NCBI RefSeq assembly: GCF_030272615.1
Contig: NW_026729196.1
Span: forward strand, 85,814-149,813
Direction of reading: 5' to 3'
Length of the DNA stretch: 64,000 bases
From: Cryptomeria japonica
Taxonomy: Eukaryota > Streptophyta > Pinopsida > Cupressales > Cupressaceae
Shown: positions 45,001 through 55,580 of the stretch, piece by piece
Position numbering within the stretch: the first letter of the stretch is position 1
Layout: each line of letters opens with the position of its first letter
Translations under genes and position numbers: made by a program
The notes under the pieces: generated by a model
Database searches by the model: none
Told to the model about the DNA's origin: nothing
What the model saw: the letters and a program-made list of their open reading frames with translations, nothing else

Positions 45001-45720
45001 GTAGGGTCCCATGCAGGGTGGGCCCCTACTATTCTATGGCATCGGAGGGCGATAGTAGGACCATTTTATCGATTATCTACGTAACATGCCCCCCCTACCC
45101 CCGGCCTATTGAAAGGGTAAGGGCTAGCTAAGTACATTAATGACAAGATTCTAGCCCCATAGAATTGATAGGGGGCCCTTCCCTTCAAATAGTAGGGGGC
45201 ACTCGATAGTTGCTAGAATCGCCCATAGAATTGTAGGGGGGGTGGGCATGTGTAGTATAGAATCGAGGACACTATCGCCCTACCTCCGATGAAGGCATCC
45301 CGGGGCACGGATATCATTCATGGCACTCCGATGAACTGTAGGATGGTAACTGCTGCTAAGCTCGAGTGAAACGCTAGATAGCTGTTGGGTCGACGCGACC
45401 CGAATACTTCGTACACCACGTTATTCGACCAACGCCAGTTGCGTTGAACCCCACAACAGCGGAAGATCACCCGTCCGGGCTACCTTCCAGCTCTCCACGC
45501 TTATCATTCATTGGCACTCATCCACTTCGAATTGACGGCTGGTAACATTGATTCAATGGACATTGACATCATAATAGTACAGCACGGGACACGGGATCAG
45601 ACCACTCAGATCGGAATAGCATTCACGAAATTGCCGTAACATAGAAACATTGGGAGGATTCGTTGGCAACACAACAGCAGATGGGGCGGAGGGAGTTATA
45701 GTAGTTCTAAAATGAACCAA
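45001..45720. other. Spacer between nad5 and the chimeric ORF
   Basis: The first 280 bp are module mosaic: type 1 at 45024-45044 followed by CATCGGAGG exactly as at the cob 3' end, type 2 at 45071 and 45249, type 3 at 45195. From 45290 to 45720 the sequence is module-free. On the minus strand it holds a 57-codon stretch without stops (RNWRWSNNVVYEVFGSRRPN near 45390-45440) that I cannot assign. Confidence 0.45.
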
Positions 45721-45723
45721 GAG

Positions 45724-46590
45724 CTAGTCAATGGAGAGTAGGCGTCTGGTAATCAGAGTGCGAAATAATTGAAAATGGTGCCTTCGGGCCTTCCCCCTCC
45801 GGGCCCCAATACAATGCTCGAAAATCACTTGTTGTAGGCGGGTTAGTTCCTCAGTCGTCGCCCGAGAAACGAAGTGTTTACTATGGCAAGCCCAGCCATC
45901 CGCGAATAGCACATAGGATTCGGCGCGGTCCGAACCGCCTTCTGAACTGATGCGCCACGCCATTTCGTGGAAAAGAGTGTCCATATTCTCTCTCCCAAGG
46001 CGGAAAGAAGAGTTGACGCGACCCCACCAAAAACGCTCAGGGAAATTCTCGGAGTGGTTGAAGCGAGCGAGATCCGCCACCGCTGCACTCTCCGATTGCT
46101 CTACTAAAGAGGAGCTGTCATCCCCCAGCGGCCTTGTCGCCTGTTCTACTATCGCTCCGGATGACGATGAGGCTCCCCCGACATCAGCCGGCGTTTCATT
46201 GAGGTCGAACCCTCGCCCGACATCAGCCGGCGTTTCATTGAGGTCGAACCCTCGCCCGACATCGACCGGGGGTTCGTTCAGATCTAACTCCCCGCCAGAG
46301 GGCAGCATCCAACAAGAATTGGGGATAGGGACTTCCCACGGATCAATTCCCCCCTCCATGCCAAGAAAAGAACAGAGCATGGAGAGAAAACGGCTGATCA
46401 ATGGAAATAGGACCCGAAACCAAGGTGGAAGAACCTCAGATATCGGGTCCGATAGCCTCCTACAGATTAGATAGAGCCGCACCACTATCACACCTGGCAC
46501 ATATCTTATTCCAGCACAACAAACGAAGAAGATCAGGCAACACCGGAAGAATTGTGCGAAATAAGTGAATTGATCCAGTTGGGGCATCAT
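45724..46590 (-). CDS. Chimeric membrane ORF with atp8-like N-terminus (orf288)
   Basis: The 288-codon frame starts MPQLDQFTYFAQFF after an extra Met. That matches the first residues of plant ATP8 (orfB), then departs from it. Residues 15-42 and 53-77 are hydrophobic and likely membrane-spanning. Residues 101-138 hold three copies of a 13-residue unit with core DLNE(P/T)P (ELDLNEPPVDVG, then GFDLNETPADVG twice). The rest is hydrophilic, with an orderly C-terminal region (residues about 165-288: FWWGRVNSSF, LFHEMAWRIS, TEELTRLQQVIFEHCIG). Fusion of an ATP-synthase N-terminus to unrelated membrane sequence is the architecture of many cytoplasmic-male-sterility ORFs in angiosperms. Whether it is expressed or harmful is unknown. 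It may instead be a conserved plant mitochondrial ORF. Confidence 0.7.
   Translation of the reverse strand: MMPQLDQFTYFAQFFRCCLIFFVCCAGIRYVPGVIVVRLYLICRRLSDPISEVLPPWFRVLFPLISRFLSMLCSFLGMEGGIDPWEVPIPNSCWMLPSGGELDLNEPPVDVGRGFDLNETPADVGRGFDLNETPADVGGASSSSGAIVEQATRPLGDDSSSLVEQSESAAVADLARFNHSENFPERFWWGRVNSSFRLGRENMDTLFHEMAWRISSEGGSDRAESYVLFADGWACHSKHFVSRATTEELTRLQQVIFEHCIGARRGKARRHHFQLFRTLITRRLLSID
46177..46293 (-). repeat. 39-bp in-frame tandem repeat in orf288
   Basis: Three units of 39 bp start at 46177, 46216 and 46255. The first two are identical and the third is diverged. They encode the DLNE(P/T)PxDVGRGF peptide repeats. The period is a multiple of three, so copy number can change without breaking the frame. 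Confidence 0.9.
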
Positions 46591-46605
46591 TGCTGTAGTT
46601 CCATT

Positions 46606-46645
46606 TCCTCTATCTCTATATCTCTTATATATATCTATATATATC

Positions 46646-46677
<32 letters not shown>

Positions 46678-46698
46678 GATAGATAGATATATATATCT
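46606..46698. repeat. AT-rich palindromic microsatellite (TATC/GATA)
   Basis: TATCTATATATATCTATC runs into ATAGATAGATAGATAGAG, so the left half is largely the reverse complement of the right half. It ends about 15 bp upstream of the orf288 start and would form a long AU hairpin in a transcript from that strand. Confidence 0.85.
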
Positions 46699-47319
46699 CC
46701 AGAATGAAGCGTACGAATAGTTAGTCAAGATCTGCGGTAAAGAGACTACTGTCAAGATACAACCGGAGATATAGGGATTCGGGTGGTCAGTTTTTACCAA
46801 CGGAAAGCATGGGGGAAGCTATGAGGGTGGGGGGTAGGGCTACCCGGCACTAGACCACCTTTCTAGACTCAACTCAACTAAAAGCCAACTAGAGTCTACC
46901 AGTCAATTCTTTACTGGAACCTGCTAGAGTAAGGGCCCGGGCTAGACTACACTGAACTAAACTGTAGTCGGGGGGGTTCAATAGTCTAGTGGGGCGGTCC
47001 TCTCCCGGGTAGTCCGGGGCGGTTCGCCAAATTCAATTATCGCTCACCGCCCCCCCCACGGGCTCTCGACCGCCTTAAAACCCCGCCTCCCCCTCTTCTA
47101 ATTAACTCTAGTAGGGGGGTGGGGTGGGTCTGCATTGGGAGAGCGCCCTCGGGCTCGACCGGTTGGTCGAGATGTCGAGAAAAGTGGGTCCATATAATGT
47201 CGAGGGCTTGACTGCAGTACCATAGCCTCCTCCCACCCGGGGTGGGTGGGGGGCAATAGAAGTTGGGCGAGCCGTTCATTAATGACGCCTGCTATAATAA
47301 GGGCTAGAATCGAGGGTGG
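46699..47319. other. Module mosaic spacer between orf288 and cob
   Basis: G/C runs, GGGGTGGGTGGGGGG tracts and TCATTAATGACGCCTGCTA are present near 47240-47295. Short CTAGACT-type words recur at 46850-46990. No gene. Confidence 0.45.
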
Positions 47320-47338
47320 GCCCCTACTATTCTATGGC
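47320..47338. repeat. Type-1 module containing the cob stop codon
   Basis: GCCCCTACTATTCTATGGC reads on the cob strand as GCCATAGAATAGTAGGGGC. The cob stop TAG is the one in GAATAG. The module plus the adjoining CATCGGAGG recurs at 45024-45053. Confidence 0.9.
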
Positions 47339-48535
47339 ATCGGAGGAGATAGTTCGGTCGATGCCCTCGAATTGTAAGTGATTGGTGTAATAATCGGTCA
47401 TTCTCTTTCCAACTCGTCCCAGAATGGGCGTTAGGGCAAAGAACAAGAAGAAAGCTACTGAAGGAATTTGTCCAATAGTCACATATGGTGCCTCCACGGG
47501 TTCACATCCGATCCGACCTGATAGTAAGCAATCCGCCAGGAAAAACCGAAAGAGTTTCTGGTAGATCGGACGAGAACTTGAGCTACGAACATACGAACTT
47601 TTCAGAAAAGGGAGAGCCAAAAGCGGTGGAAAAACGAGTGCTATTGCGGCTACACCTCCTAATTTGTCGGGTATACTGCGAGGAATGGCATAGATTGGTG
47701 GGAAATACCATTCCGGCACAATATGAGGCGGGGTGGCCATCGGATTAGCGGGTATATAATTGTCGGGATGCCCCAATACATTAGGAGCACAAGAAATCCA
47801 AATGGAAAAGAAGATAGCGGAAGCTACCCGACCTACTAGATCCTTCGCGTAAAAATAGGGATAAGAAGCGATTTTATCCATCTTTGAATGCACACCCAAT
47901 GGATTATTCGATCCATATTGATGCAATGCGGCCAGATGAAGAGGACTGGCGCCTACTGGAATAAAAGGGAGTGGATGATGAGGACTAAAGAAACGATTTA
48001 AGGTGGCATTGTCCACGGGGAAACCACCCCACGGCCAAGTCACGATCGTATCTCCCACTACGGGTATGGCGCTAGCTGAGCTTGTAATTACCGTAGCTCC
48101 CCGAAAGCTCATTTGACCCCGAGGTAGTGCATGTCCTATAGAAGCAGTCACAATCATTAACAGGGAGATGACAACTCCGAGGCACCAAACAAATTCCCTA
48201 GGACTGTCATAACTCGCATAATACAAACCGCGAAAAATATGGGGGTAAACCACGATGAGAAACATACTTGCCCCATTAGCATGCATATAACGAAGCAACC
48301 AGCCCCCTTCAACATCTCTCATGATATGTTCTACGCTGTTGAAAGCTAGATCCACATGTGGTGTGTAATGCATAGCTGGAAAAACGCCGGTCACTATCTG
48401 AATGGCTGGACAAATACCAGCTAACGAACCAAACCCCCGCCAATGACTCGGATTGCTCGGGGTCGGATAATCTATCAAATGCTGGTTCAGTGTGGAGAAT
48501 ATGGGTTGTTTGAGAATGGAAAATCGTTGTGTCAT
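47327..48535 (-). CDS. cob: Apocytochrome b (complex III), heavily edited
   Basis: Cytochrome b is the haem- and quinone-binding core of complex III. The 402-residue frame matches plant COB throughout: LNQHLIDYPTPSN, HYTPHVDLAFNSVEHIMRDV, RYMHANGASMF, VPEWY and ILGRVGK. The four haem-ligand histidines are H85, H99, H186 and H200, with both pairs 101 residues apart. Dozens of Pro, Ser, Arg and His codons replace the usual Leu, Phe, Trp and Tyr (LPRGQMSFRGATV for LPWGQMSFWG), so heavy C-to-U editing is required. The ATG start is followed by TQRF, about four residues shorter than the common N-terminus. The last 15 or so residues (NHLQFEGIDRTISSDAIE) do not resemble the family, and the stop lies inside a dispersed module. 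Confidence 0.98.
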   Translation of the reverse strand: MTQRFSILKQPIFSTLNQHLIDYPTPSNPSHWRGFGSLAGICPAIQIVTGVFPAMHYTPHVDLAFNSVEHIMRDVEGGWLLRYMHANGASMFLIVVYPHIFRGLYYASYDSPREFVWCLGVVISLLMIVTASIGHALPRGQMSFRGATVITSSASAIPVVGDTIVTWPWGGFPVDNATLNRFFSPHHPLPFIPVGASPLHLAALHQYGSNNPLGVHSKMDKIASYPYFYAKDLVGRVASAIFFSIWISCAPNVLGHPDNYIPANPMATPPHIVPEWYFPPIYAIPRSIPDKLGGVAAIALVFPPLLALPFLKSSYVRSSSSRPIYQKLFRFFLADCLLSGRIGCEPVEAPYVTIGQIPSVAFFLFFALTPILGRVGKRMTDYYTNHLQFEGIDRTISSDAIE

Positions 48536-48590
48536 GTCTCTGTCCCCTCAATTCGACTCCCCCTCAATGGAAATTTCCGGGTGCCAATCC

Positions 48591-48629
48591 CGCCCTACTA
48601 TTCTCAAGGGCTAGCAGGTTTATTAATCT
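48591..48629. repeat. Modules just upstream of cob
   Basis: A type-1 hairpin, GCCCTACTATTCTCAAGGGC (perfect GCCCT/AGGGC ends), at 48591-48610 runs into CTAGCAGGTTTATTAATCTA. They begin 56 bp before the cob ATG, so cob has modules at both ends. Confidence 0.85.
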
Positions 48630-51600
48630 ACTATGGCACCAAAAAAGATTTGCCTATCCTTAAAAAGCTAATCGGCATCGACTTCCCCATGCAGATCGGG
48701 CTTGTGTAGGTAGATGTGGGGAATAATCGGTGCACCTAGACTCCCCCGATCGGGCTTGTGTGTCTATCCCCATGCAGATCGTTGTGTAGGTAGATGTGGG
48801 GAATCCTTGTTTTCGGAGATACGACACGGTCTACTATCTATAGGGCCCGGGAGATAGTCTAGGCCAAACTAGACTCTAGTATAACGATGCAGTCTATATA
48901 CGTCACATGAGTGGCCAGGCATGTTACGTATAGAATCAATTGAAGTTGAAAAGAATTCTAGCCGCCCTACAATTCTATGGACCTCTGAGAAGCAGCTTTA
49001 TCGTGAGCTAGACCCATTCCATGTCCCGGGGGCCCTACTATCAACTATAGAAAGGCCCCACCCCGGCACTAGTTCTAGTAGGCCCCCCGTAGAGCCCTCT
49101 CAAATAGTAGGGCGTAGTGAACTGTTTCGATTCAGTAGGAGCATCCAGCCCCAACTCGCTAATAAGGAAGCATGTCCCGACCACCCGCACAGCCCCGTAT
49201 GATAGAAGTTGGGTGCTTTCCCCTCTCATTATTAGCATTGTTTCGACGCTCTTGATCTAGAATCGGGCACTGCGGGGAAACCTCTGTTAATTAATAAGCC
49301 TGCTAGTGAAACTAGGAGATGGATAAAATAGACCAGCCATAACTTTTATCGCATGCTCCAGATGAACAGTGGGTAGGCCTCACACCCGATGCTTGGAGAG
49401 AACATCATTCCCACCCTGCAGGCTTAGATTGGTTCTTCCGGCTAGGCCCCTACGGGGTCAGTCTTGTTTTCCGTTGATTGCTTTTATGCCGCTGTTGCTA
49501 GTACTAATCCATCCCATAGATGTCTACTCCGATTGGAACCCCCCACTATAGATGCGGGTAGAAAGGGAGGGGAGGCTCACCTCTCTTTCTCAATGAGAAA
49601 GGGTGAGAATCACCCGGTTCATCGAGGCCCCCTACCTATATCGAGAAACGCCCCTCTCCTAATAGAATAGCTTGGAGGGAGAGGACCTGACGGTACTCGT
49701 CCGACCCCCGCTGGGAGCCTATCCAAATTATTGATTGGGGGGGGGCCCCTATCCATAGTAGGGGAGAGTATAGTAGTGTGAAGTGATGCCATAGTATAGT
49801 CCTCTAGTGATGCAGGACTATAGATAGTGAACGGTACACTGCATTGACGGTCAAGGCCGAGCGCCCCCGGGCGACCCGGTCTATCGAGCGGAGTGGGCGG
49901 CGATCCCCGTCATGATCCCCATCATATAACGTATGAGATGACCGGGGAGTAGATGACCAACCATCATCGGTGACCCCCATCATGCAACTATAGTTCGATG
50001 GCGCATGATCCTTCTTGCTCGAACAATCCCGTGTGTAATCTCCAGCCTTCACCGGCATATCTTATCCCCCAGCTATCTATAGTAGGGGCCGCCCTATAGA
50101 TAGTAGGGGAGGACCACTCCTTTTTGCAGGGTTAGTGCATGCGGCGATTCATCCATCACGCAGCGTATATAAGAGAGATGACCCATGACTCGTCTATAGA
50201 GTGGGACAGAGTAGATGACCGCTCCCCACCTATCCTTCCTATGGGGCAACGGTGTTCGATCCTTCGATGGGGCGCGATCCTCGGTGCCGTGGGGGGAGGG
50301 CGGTCGACCATTGGGTTATTCCATTCGTGTTCCATTCAATGTTACTACATTCCTCGCTGCTCCTACAATCCTATCGTCTTCCCACAAGTGCTTACAACAT
50401 CCCATGTTGTTCCTACCCGCCCATAGGTGATGCACATCCGAAAGCACGTGTTCCTTCCATTAGCAGAGACAGTTGACCCGATTGCCCTACTATTCTAAGG
50501 GCCAGTTGATTCAGCAGCTGAAGCAGCACCAGCCCTACTCTATATAGCGGACTTGGATCAGTCGACCCGGAACCTGTGAATATGCCACACCAGTTCAGAA
50601 AGGAGCCACCTGCATGAGGAGTAGCTATAGCAGAGGCACCCTTTAAGGTTTACCTTGCCCTAAAATTCTATGGGGAATCGGTTCAGGTGCCAGTATATGA
50701 TCGGGATCGAGACCCTTCCCGACCGGTTGCGGAGCTAGAAACGGTTGACTGGGATAAAGAATTCCCAATAGGAGCCGGGGCACCGGGCACCCTAGAGTTC
50801 CCCCCCGCCCGGCTATAGTTGGGGTCCTAGTGTCCCCTCGCTCTTCAGATTCACCAGTGGTAGTGATGGTTCGGGATCGAGTCGCTTAGCCACTAGTAGC
50901 AGCTTACTCATAACCAATTGATCCCATTGACTCGGAACCACGAATAACATATCTAGATAGAGCTCGTTCCCCAGTCCCCTAACTAAACTCGAGAGGTCTC
51001 GTGGCACCATAAGCCCAAACGGAGGTCAGGGAAAATCGGCCTCGTCAGCAATGGATTTGTATATTCATCTGCTATTATCTCCTAGCTCGGTCACCCGTGT
51101 CTGCCCCTGTCTCCGCTACGGGGGGCTCTATAAATGGAAGGGATGTTGGGCAAGCTGCTGGCAAGGAGGATGCTCGAGAATCTTCGATCGCTGGTTCCTT
51201 ATAGAAAGAGTAGGGCAAGCAAGCCATTATTTCGACGTTAGCTGGTTCTAGATCAAATGCGAATGGAACTGAATCCGTATCTGGAGGATATGGAGCCGGC
51301 TATCGACCTGGAACTTCCTGTACTAATGGATCAACTCAATCCACTGCCTCCGCCCCGTGCCGCTTGCTCCGCTTCCGCTGTCTCTATCTCTATCTCGATG
51401 ACCCTTTAGAATAGTAGGGCCCCCCCATTATAGTTGTTGTTTTATATTATTGGGGGGGCATGTTACGTATAGAATCTAGAAGATAGTCTAGCCCTAGAAT
51501 AATAAAGAGAGGGAGATCGATGAGCAGAACTTCTAGATCTTTCTCGGTGCTGATTATCGATCCCATAGCCCTCGACATTATATGGGGCGAGGGGCAGCAC

Positions 51601-51890
51601 CAACCAGAAAGAATTGCTTTCCATCCGGGCCATAGAATAGTAGGGGCCCTCCCTCTAGATTCTATACGTAACATGCAACTAAAGTTCGAAAGCATTGTTT
51701 CTTCCACTCTATTTTGCTTCCCACCAATCAGCATCCCTAACCCCTTCTATTCCCTCCCACCAACTATATCTTCCACCAACTCTCCTCATGCCTACCATAG
51801 AATTGTAGGGCCCTCCCACTTATTCTAGCTTATACTAGCGTCAAAATAGCAGGCTGATGCCCCGGGTGGGTGGGAAACTTGACTATAGGT
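48630..51890. other. Module mosaic spacer
   Basis: A duplicated stretch containing GTGTAGGTAGATGTGGGGAA lies at 48704 and 48784. Type-2 modules lie at 48917, 51459 and 51657, and type-1 modules at 48966, 50484, 51401 and 51632. GATGCAGTC units lie near 48888 and 49810. Overlapping frames of 95-102 codons at 51447-51828 are partly composed of modules. No gene is supported. Confidence 0.45.
50490..51390. repeat. Low-complexity tract
   Basis: GTTGATTCAGCAGCTGAAGC, CGGGATCGAGAC and TCTATCTCTATCTCG words recur, with the orientation changing near 51050. The composition matches the other tracts of this family. Confidence 0.45.
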
Positions 51891-53440
51891 TCGCCCAAAC
51901 AAATATATATATATTGCTTCCATCCTTGTTCAACTAATTTCCTAACGCTTCCATCTGTCTAATCTAGTCTCCCTGCCTTCCGAACAATCCATCCATAATA
52001 TTCTTTGTTTCCTGTCCTAACGCAAAGAAAAATATTGATAGGAGCAAATTGGACAAAATTATTAGCTCGAATTAACGCCCTCCAGTCTGAGCTACCGGTG
52101 AACACCAATCTATTCAATCTCGACCAATCCCGACCTGGTGAGGTGTGGTTCCTATGCTACCTATGCCCTATCTATAGTGGGCTACCGGTGCTTACCACTC
52201 ATTCTCTTTATCAGCAGGTCCAACCGGCGCGGGTGCATACCAAGCAGCCCATCTCTACAGCCCTAGCTCATGGAGTACCGGTGCTCACCAAGCATTCTAT
52301 CTATCCACAGCGGCTAGTCCCATCCCATCCGAGGCGGCTCCCATCTCTACCAATCGAGACAGACTTCTTCCATCTATCCACAGCGGCTAGTCCCATCCCA
52401 TCCGAGGCGGCTCCCATCTCTACCAATCGAGACAGACGGTGGATTTTCACCAACCAATAGAGACAAATGAGGTGCATACTTTCTGGGGCAGACTAACCTG
52501 GGGCATACTCTGCATCCGAACCAATCAATGAAGTGCACATCCCAACCAGTCTCTTGGGCGGGATCTAACCATTCGAACCCAGCGAGGTGATGGTGCGGAC
52601 CAATCCTCCCATACACAACCCGAGGTGGGGTTATCAATAAAGATTTAAGACCAATCGCCGTCATTACTACTACTTTCATCCTCAACCGGGAGTGGTTTAA
52701 CTGGGAACAAAGCTCAGCTAATCGATTCGCATCTGTGCCCATATAAGCATACTTTCCCATACCAAGTATGCGTGCGAGATTGATGTTTCCATGCAAACGG
52801 ATGCTATCATTATGTGTATCTGATCGCCATGAGGAAAACCAAACAGATAGCTCCGAGAATAGAGGAAATAAAAAAGCGGTGGGTGGTTTACGGAGCATTC
52901 TATTAATATATGCTGGTGGTACGAATATCTAAATAGATAGATATCTATATATATATGCTGATGGTCTTCCATCAGGGACTCCAAAAGGTTTCGTCCCTCT
53001 CTGTACTCGGATCGATGATAGCATGAGAGGGAGCTTCACTCAGGGACTGACCCTGCCGTCCTTCCCTTCCGTTCGGGTTTCAGTAGTACCATCTTATTGC
53101 TATGCCCCTATGACCGTTCAGTGATGTGTTACGAATCCCGAGCCATCCAGATAGAAGCGATTCTATGTTCTCGCGCATGCATATTGAATAAGCAAGCTAT
53201 TTACTGTTCTCCGAGCTGAGAAACGTTTGGTGGGCTCCCTTCCCCTGATTATGACATGGTCCTCTCTCTGAATCATGTGTTCTGAGGGATCGCCCTAGAC
53301 CTTACCGTCCAAGTAGAGACCTTGTATAGCGGTAGTAGCCTTTGCGTCGTCCGGTTCCCAATCATGAATCAGTTTCCTCTTGCTCAATTCGGTTAAGGAT
53401 CCTAGCCATCCGCCCGTCCGTCATGGAGCCCCGTATATCG
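51891..53440. other. Unassigned region without modules
   Basis: Two overlapping frames, + 52005-52460 (151 codons) and - 52374-52898 (174 codons), were considered. Neither shows a known domain and both run through a tandem duplication. From 52970 to 53440 the sequence is non-repetitive and could be old intron or spacer, but I found no domain V. Confidence 0.35.
52299..52437. repeat. Tandem duplication, 73-bp period
   Basis: A 66-bp unit beginning ATCTATCCACAGCGGCTAGT is repeated without change at 52299-52364 and 52372-52437. Confidence 0.9.
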
Positions 53441-53760
53441 CTGGTTGAATCAAGCGCTCACAGATAGACACAAAAAGAGCCACACCCATCCAATGCGAAT
53501 CAGCAGTCGACTGACCAGGCACTCCGCGCCAATCATCAATATCAACAGAACTCTAGCGAAAGCGCCAACAATGCTCATTATAGCCCCAATAAAGTGCATC
53601 CATAGTCGACTGACCAACCACTACTCCGATTATCAATGCCCGAATCAAGCGCTTTCAAGTCTATGCCCTCCACATAATAGAGCCATCCGTCCAAAGCCTA
53701 TTTACAGCCCACATAGCCCCAAAAATATCTAGTACATCCAGTCGGGCTTACCACACGGTA
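53441..53760. repeat. Degenerate tandem array
   Basis: GAATCAAGCGCT, AGTCGACTGACCA, ACTCCG..ATCAAT and GCCCACATAG phrases return in the same order at 53447, 53505, 53608 and 53643. No gene. Confidence 0.5.
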
Positions 53761-55580
53761 CGGAGCCTTTATCATGTTCCTAAACCTACGCCATGAGTCT
53801 GTGATCTAGTTTTCAAATTGAGTCTTTACTTGTGGTTCAAGAGTCAAAGTTGACTAATACCCAGAGCCAGTTAATGATCCAGCGGAGGCAAGCAGGGGTA
53901 AGCACATAAGAAAGGGCCGCCCACCCAAGAACTACGATAGGCATCGTATATAATACATTACACATGGAAGGGTAAACTTCATAGGTCATACAAAGGCTGG
54001 GTAGTTGTTAGTCCAAGGTTATAGTCTATAGGAATCAGTTGAAACACCAATTGAAAAACCCCTTATAGTTCCAGTTTGTTCGGATCCTCCAGCGGCATAG
54101 GCACAGGCAACAGAGGAAGCAGCATAATAGCAATAAGCAGGTCGTCGTGTCAATTTGATCTACACTGCAGGTTCTTAAAGGATCAATCACCAAGTCAAAC
54201 GCCATGTTAATTAGGTAAAATCACCAGCTACAATGACATGTTCGCTAGGTAGAAATTACAAATATGCTAGGTTCTTTCTGTATTATTGACCAATATGCAA
54301 GGGTTGGGATGGAAATTTCCCAGGTACAAGGCCAGGTTATTAAATGTCAATATTACAGCCATTTTTCCAGCTTCGTTAGCTCAATCTTCCATACTCTCTC
54401 GCTTCATTTTTGGGAAATTGCCAACCCGTATTAAGGCTATTGAATAGGAGTTGACCAGTTTATTAATACCAGTCAAATGCCAGTTTAACTACGGTAAACT
54501 TACCAGGTACATAGCCAGGTTCTTTATGTCGAATTTACCAGTATCAGGCAAGAATGGATGCTGCTAAACGAGGTCATGGTTCTCCACCTTTCAAATATGG
54601 AACTAATCCAACTAGTAGGGCTGTTACTTCAATACCTAAGAAACTCCCTTTACCTCTGCTGTTGGTAGTGGTGCTTCAATAAATACTATCTTAGACTCTC
54701 TTATAAAAAGGGTCTTATACTATCTTAATCATACTAAATTGCTTGTTACTCGAATAGATTGAGGGAATTCTCCTAAGTAATCCTGGCGTTCTATAGGAAT
54801 CTTAGACTCTCTGGTACTCATCCTACCTACTAGGTCGTGGTGGGACATCTCTATCTCTTACTGCTGATGGTACTCCTTCTCAAGACATAGGGATAGGGAC
54901 CTCTTAAATCCTTGCTGGTAGTGGTGGTGCTTCAACCCATCTTATACTCGACTTATACTTAACTTAGACTTTACTTAACTTAGACTTTACTTAGGCTCTC
55001 TTAGTAATAAAAAGGTCTTATACTATATGAGCATTCTTATACTCTAGAAGGAACATTAGTCTTCGTAATCTTTAGCTTATTCTTACTATCCGTTCTCTAT
55101 CTTATCTATCACTTGTAATCTACCCTTTAGCTTTATTTATCCTATGCTATTCAATATGCTCCTTAGGGCACTACTTCATACATTTAGTAACTCCCTTACA
55201 CAACCACACAATCCACTACAGCACCTGCATATTATGATACATCACAGGAGCCTTCCACAACTTTATCATTAGCTCCTTCATACACTGGTTTCCTTCACTG
55301 GGTAAATAGGAACTAGAATTGGTACTCCTCCATCCACTTGGTACACTGAATCCACTCCTCGTTATGGCTTTGGTGCTTATGAAGGGCAGGGGAGAACCTG
55401 GTGGGTAAGACACTGAAACAACTGATGAAACCACTGCATCTTATTATGACACTGGATCAACCCATGCTTAAATGCCGGCTTATTACCTCTTAGCTACTAC
55501 TTATGCTGCTCCTTCAGCTACTGGTGTTATGCGTCAACAACAGGGGCTCTTACTTCTTGGTATAGGTAACGGTACTGCTG
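53761..55580. repeat. Low-complexity and degenerate repeat tract
   Basis: CCAGGTACATAGCCAGGTTC-like units dominate at 54200-54550, and GGTAGTGGTGCTTCAA and TCTTATACTAT units at 54650-55030. A short tandem of about 18 bp (ACTTAGACTTTACTTA) lies at 54960-55002. GCTACTACTTATGCTGCTCC words follow to 55580. Confidence 0.5.

Noticed and set aside
51520-51828. 102-codon frame that looked briefly like an mttB or ribosomal-protein end
   Set aside because: The frame is partly made of dispersed modules and no conserved motif of those families could be found.
52374-52898. 174-codon minus-strand frame
   Set aside because: Its C-terminal end runs through the tandem duplication, no domain is recognised, and the plus strand is open over the same bases.
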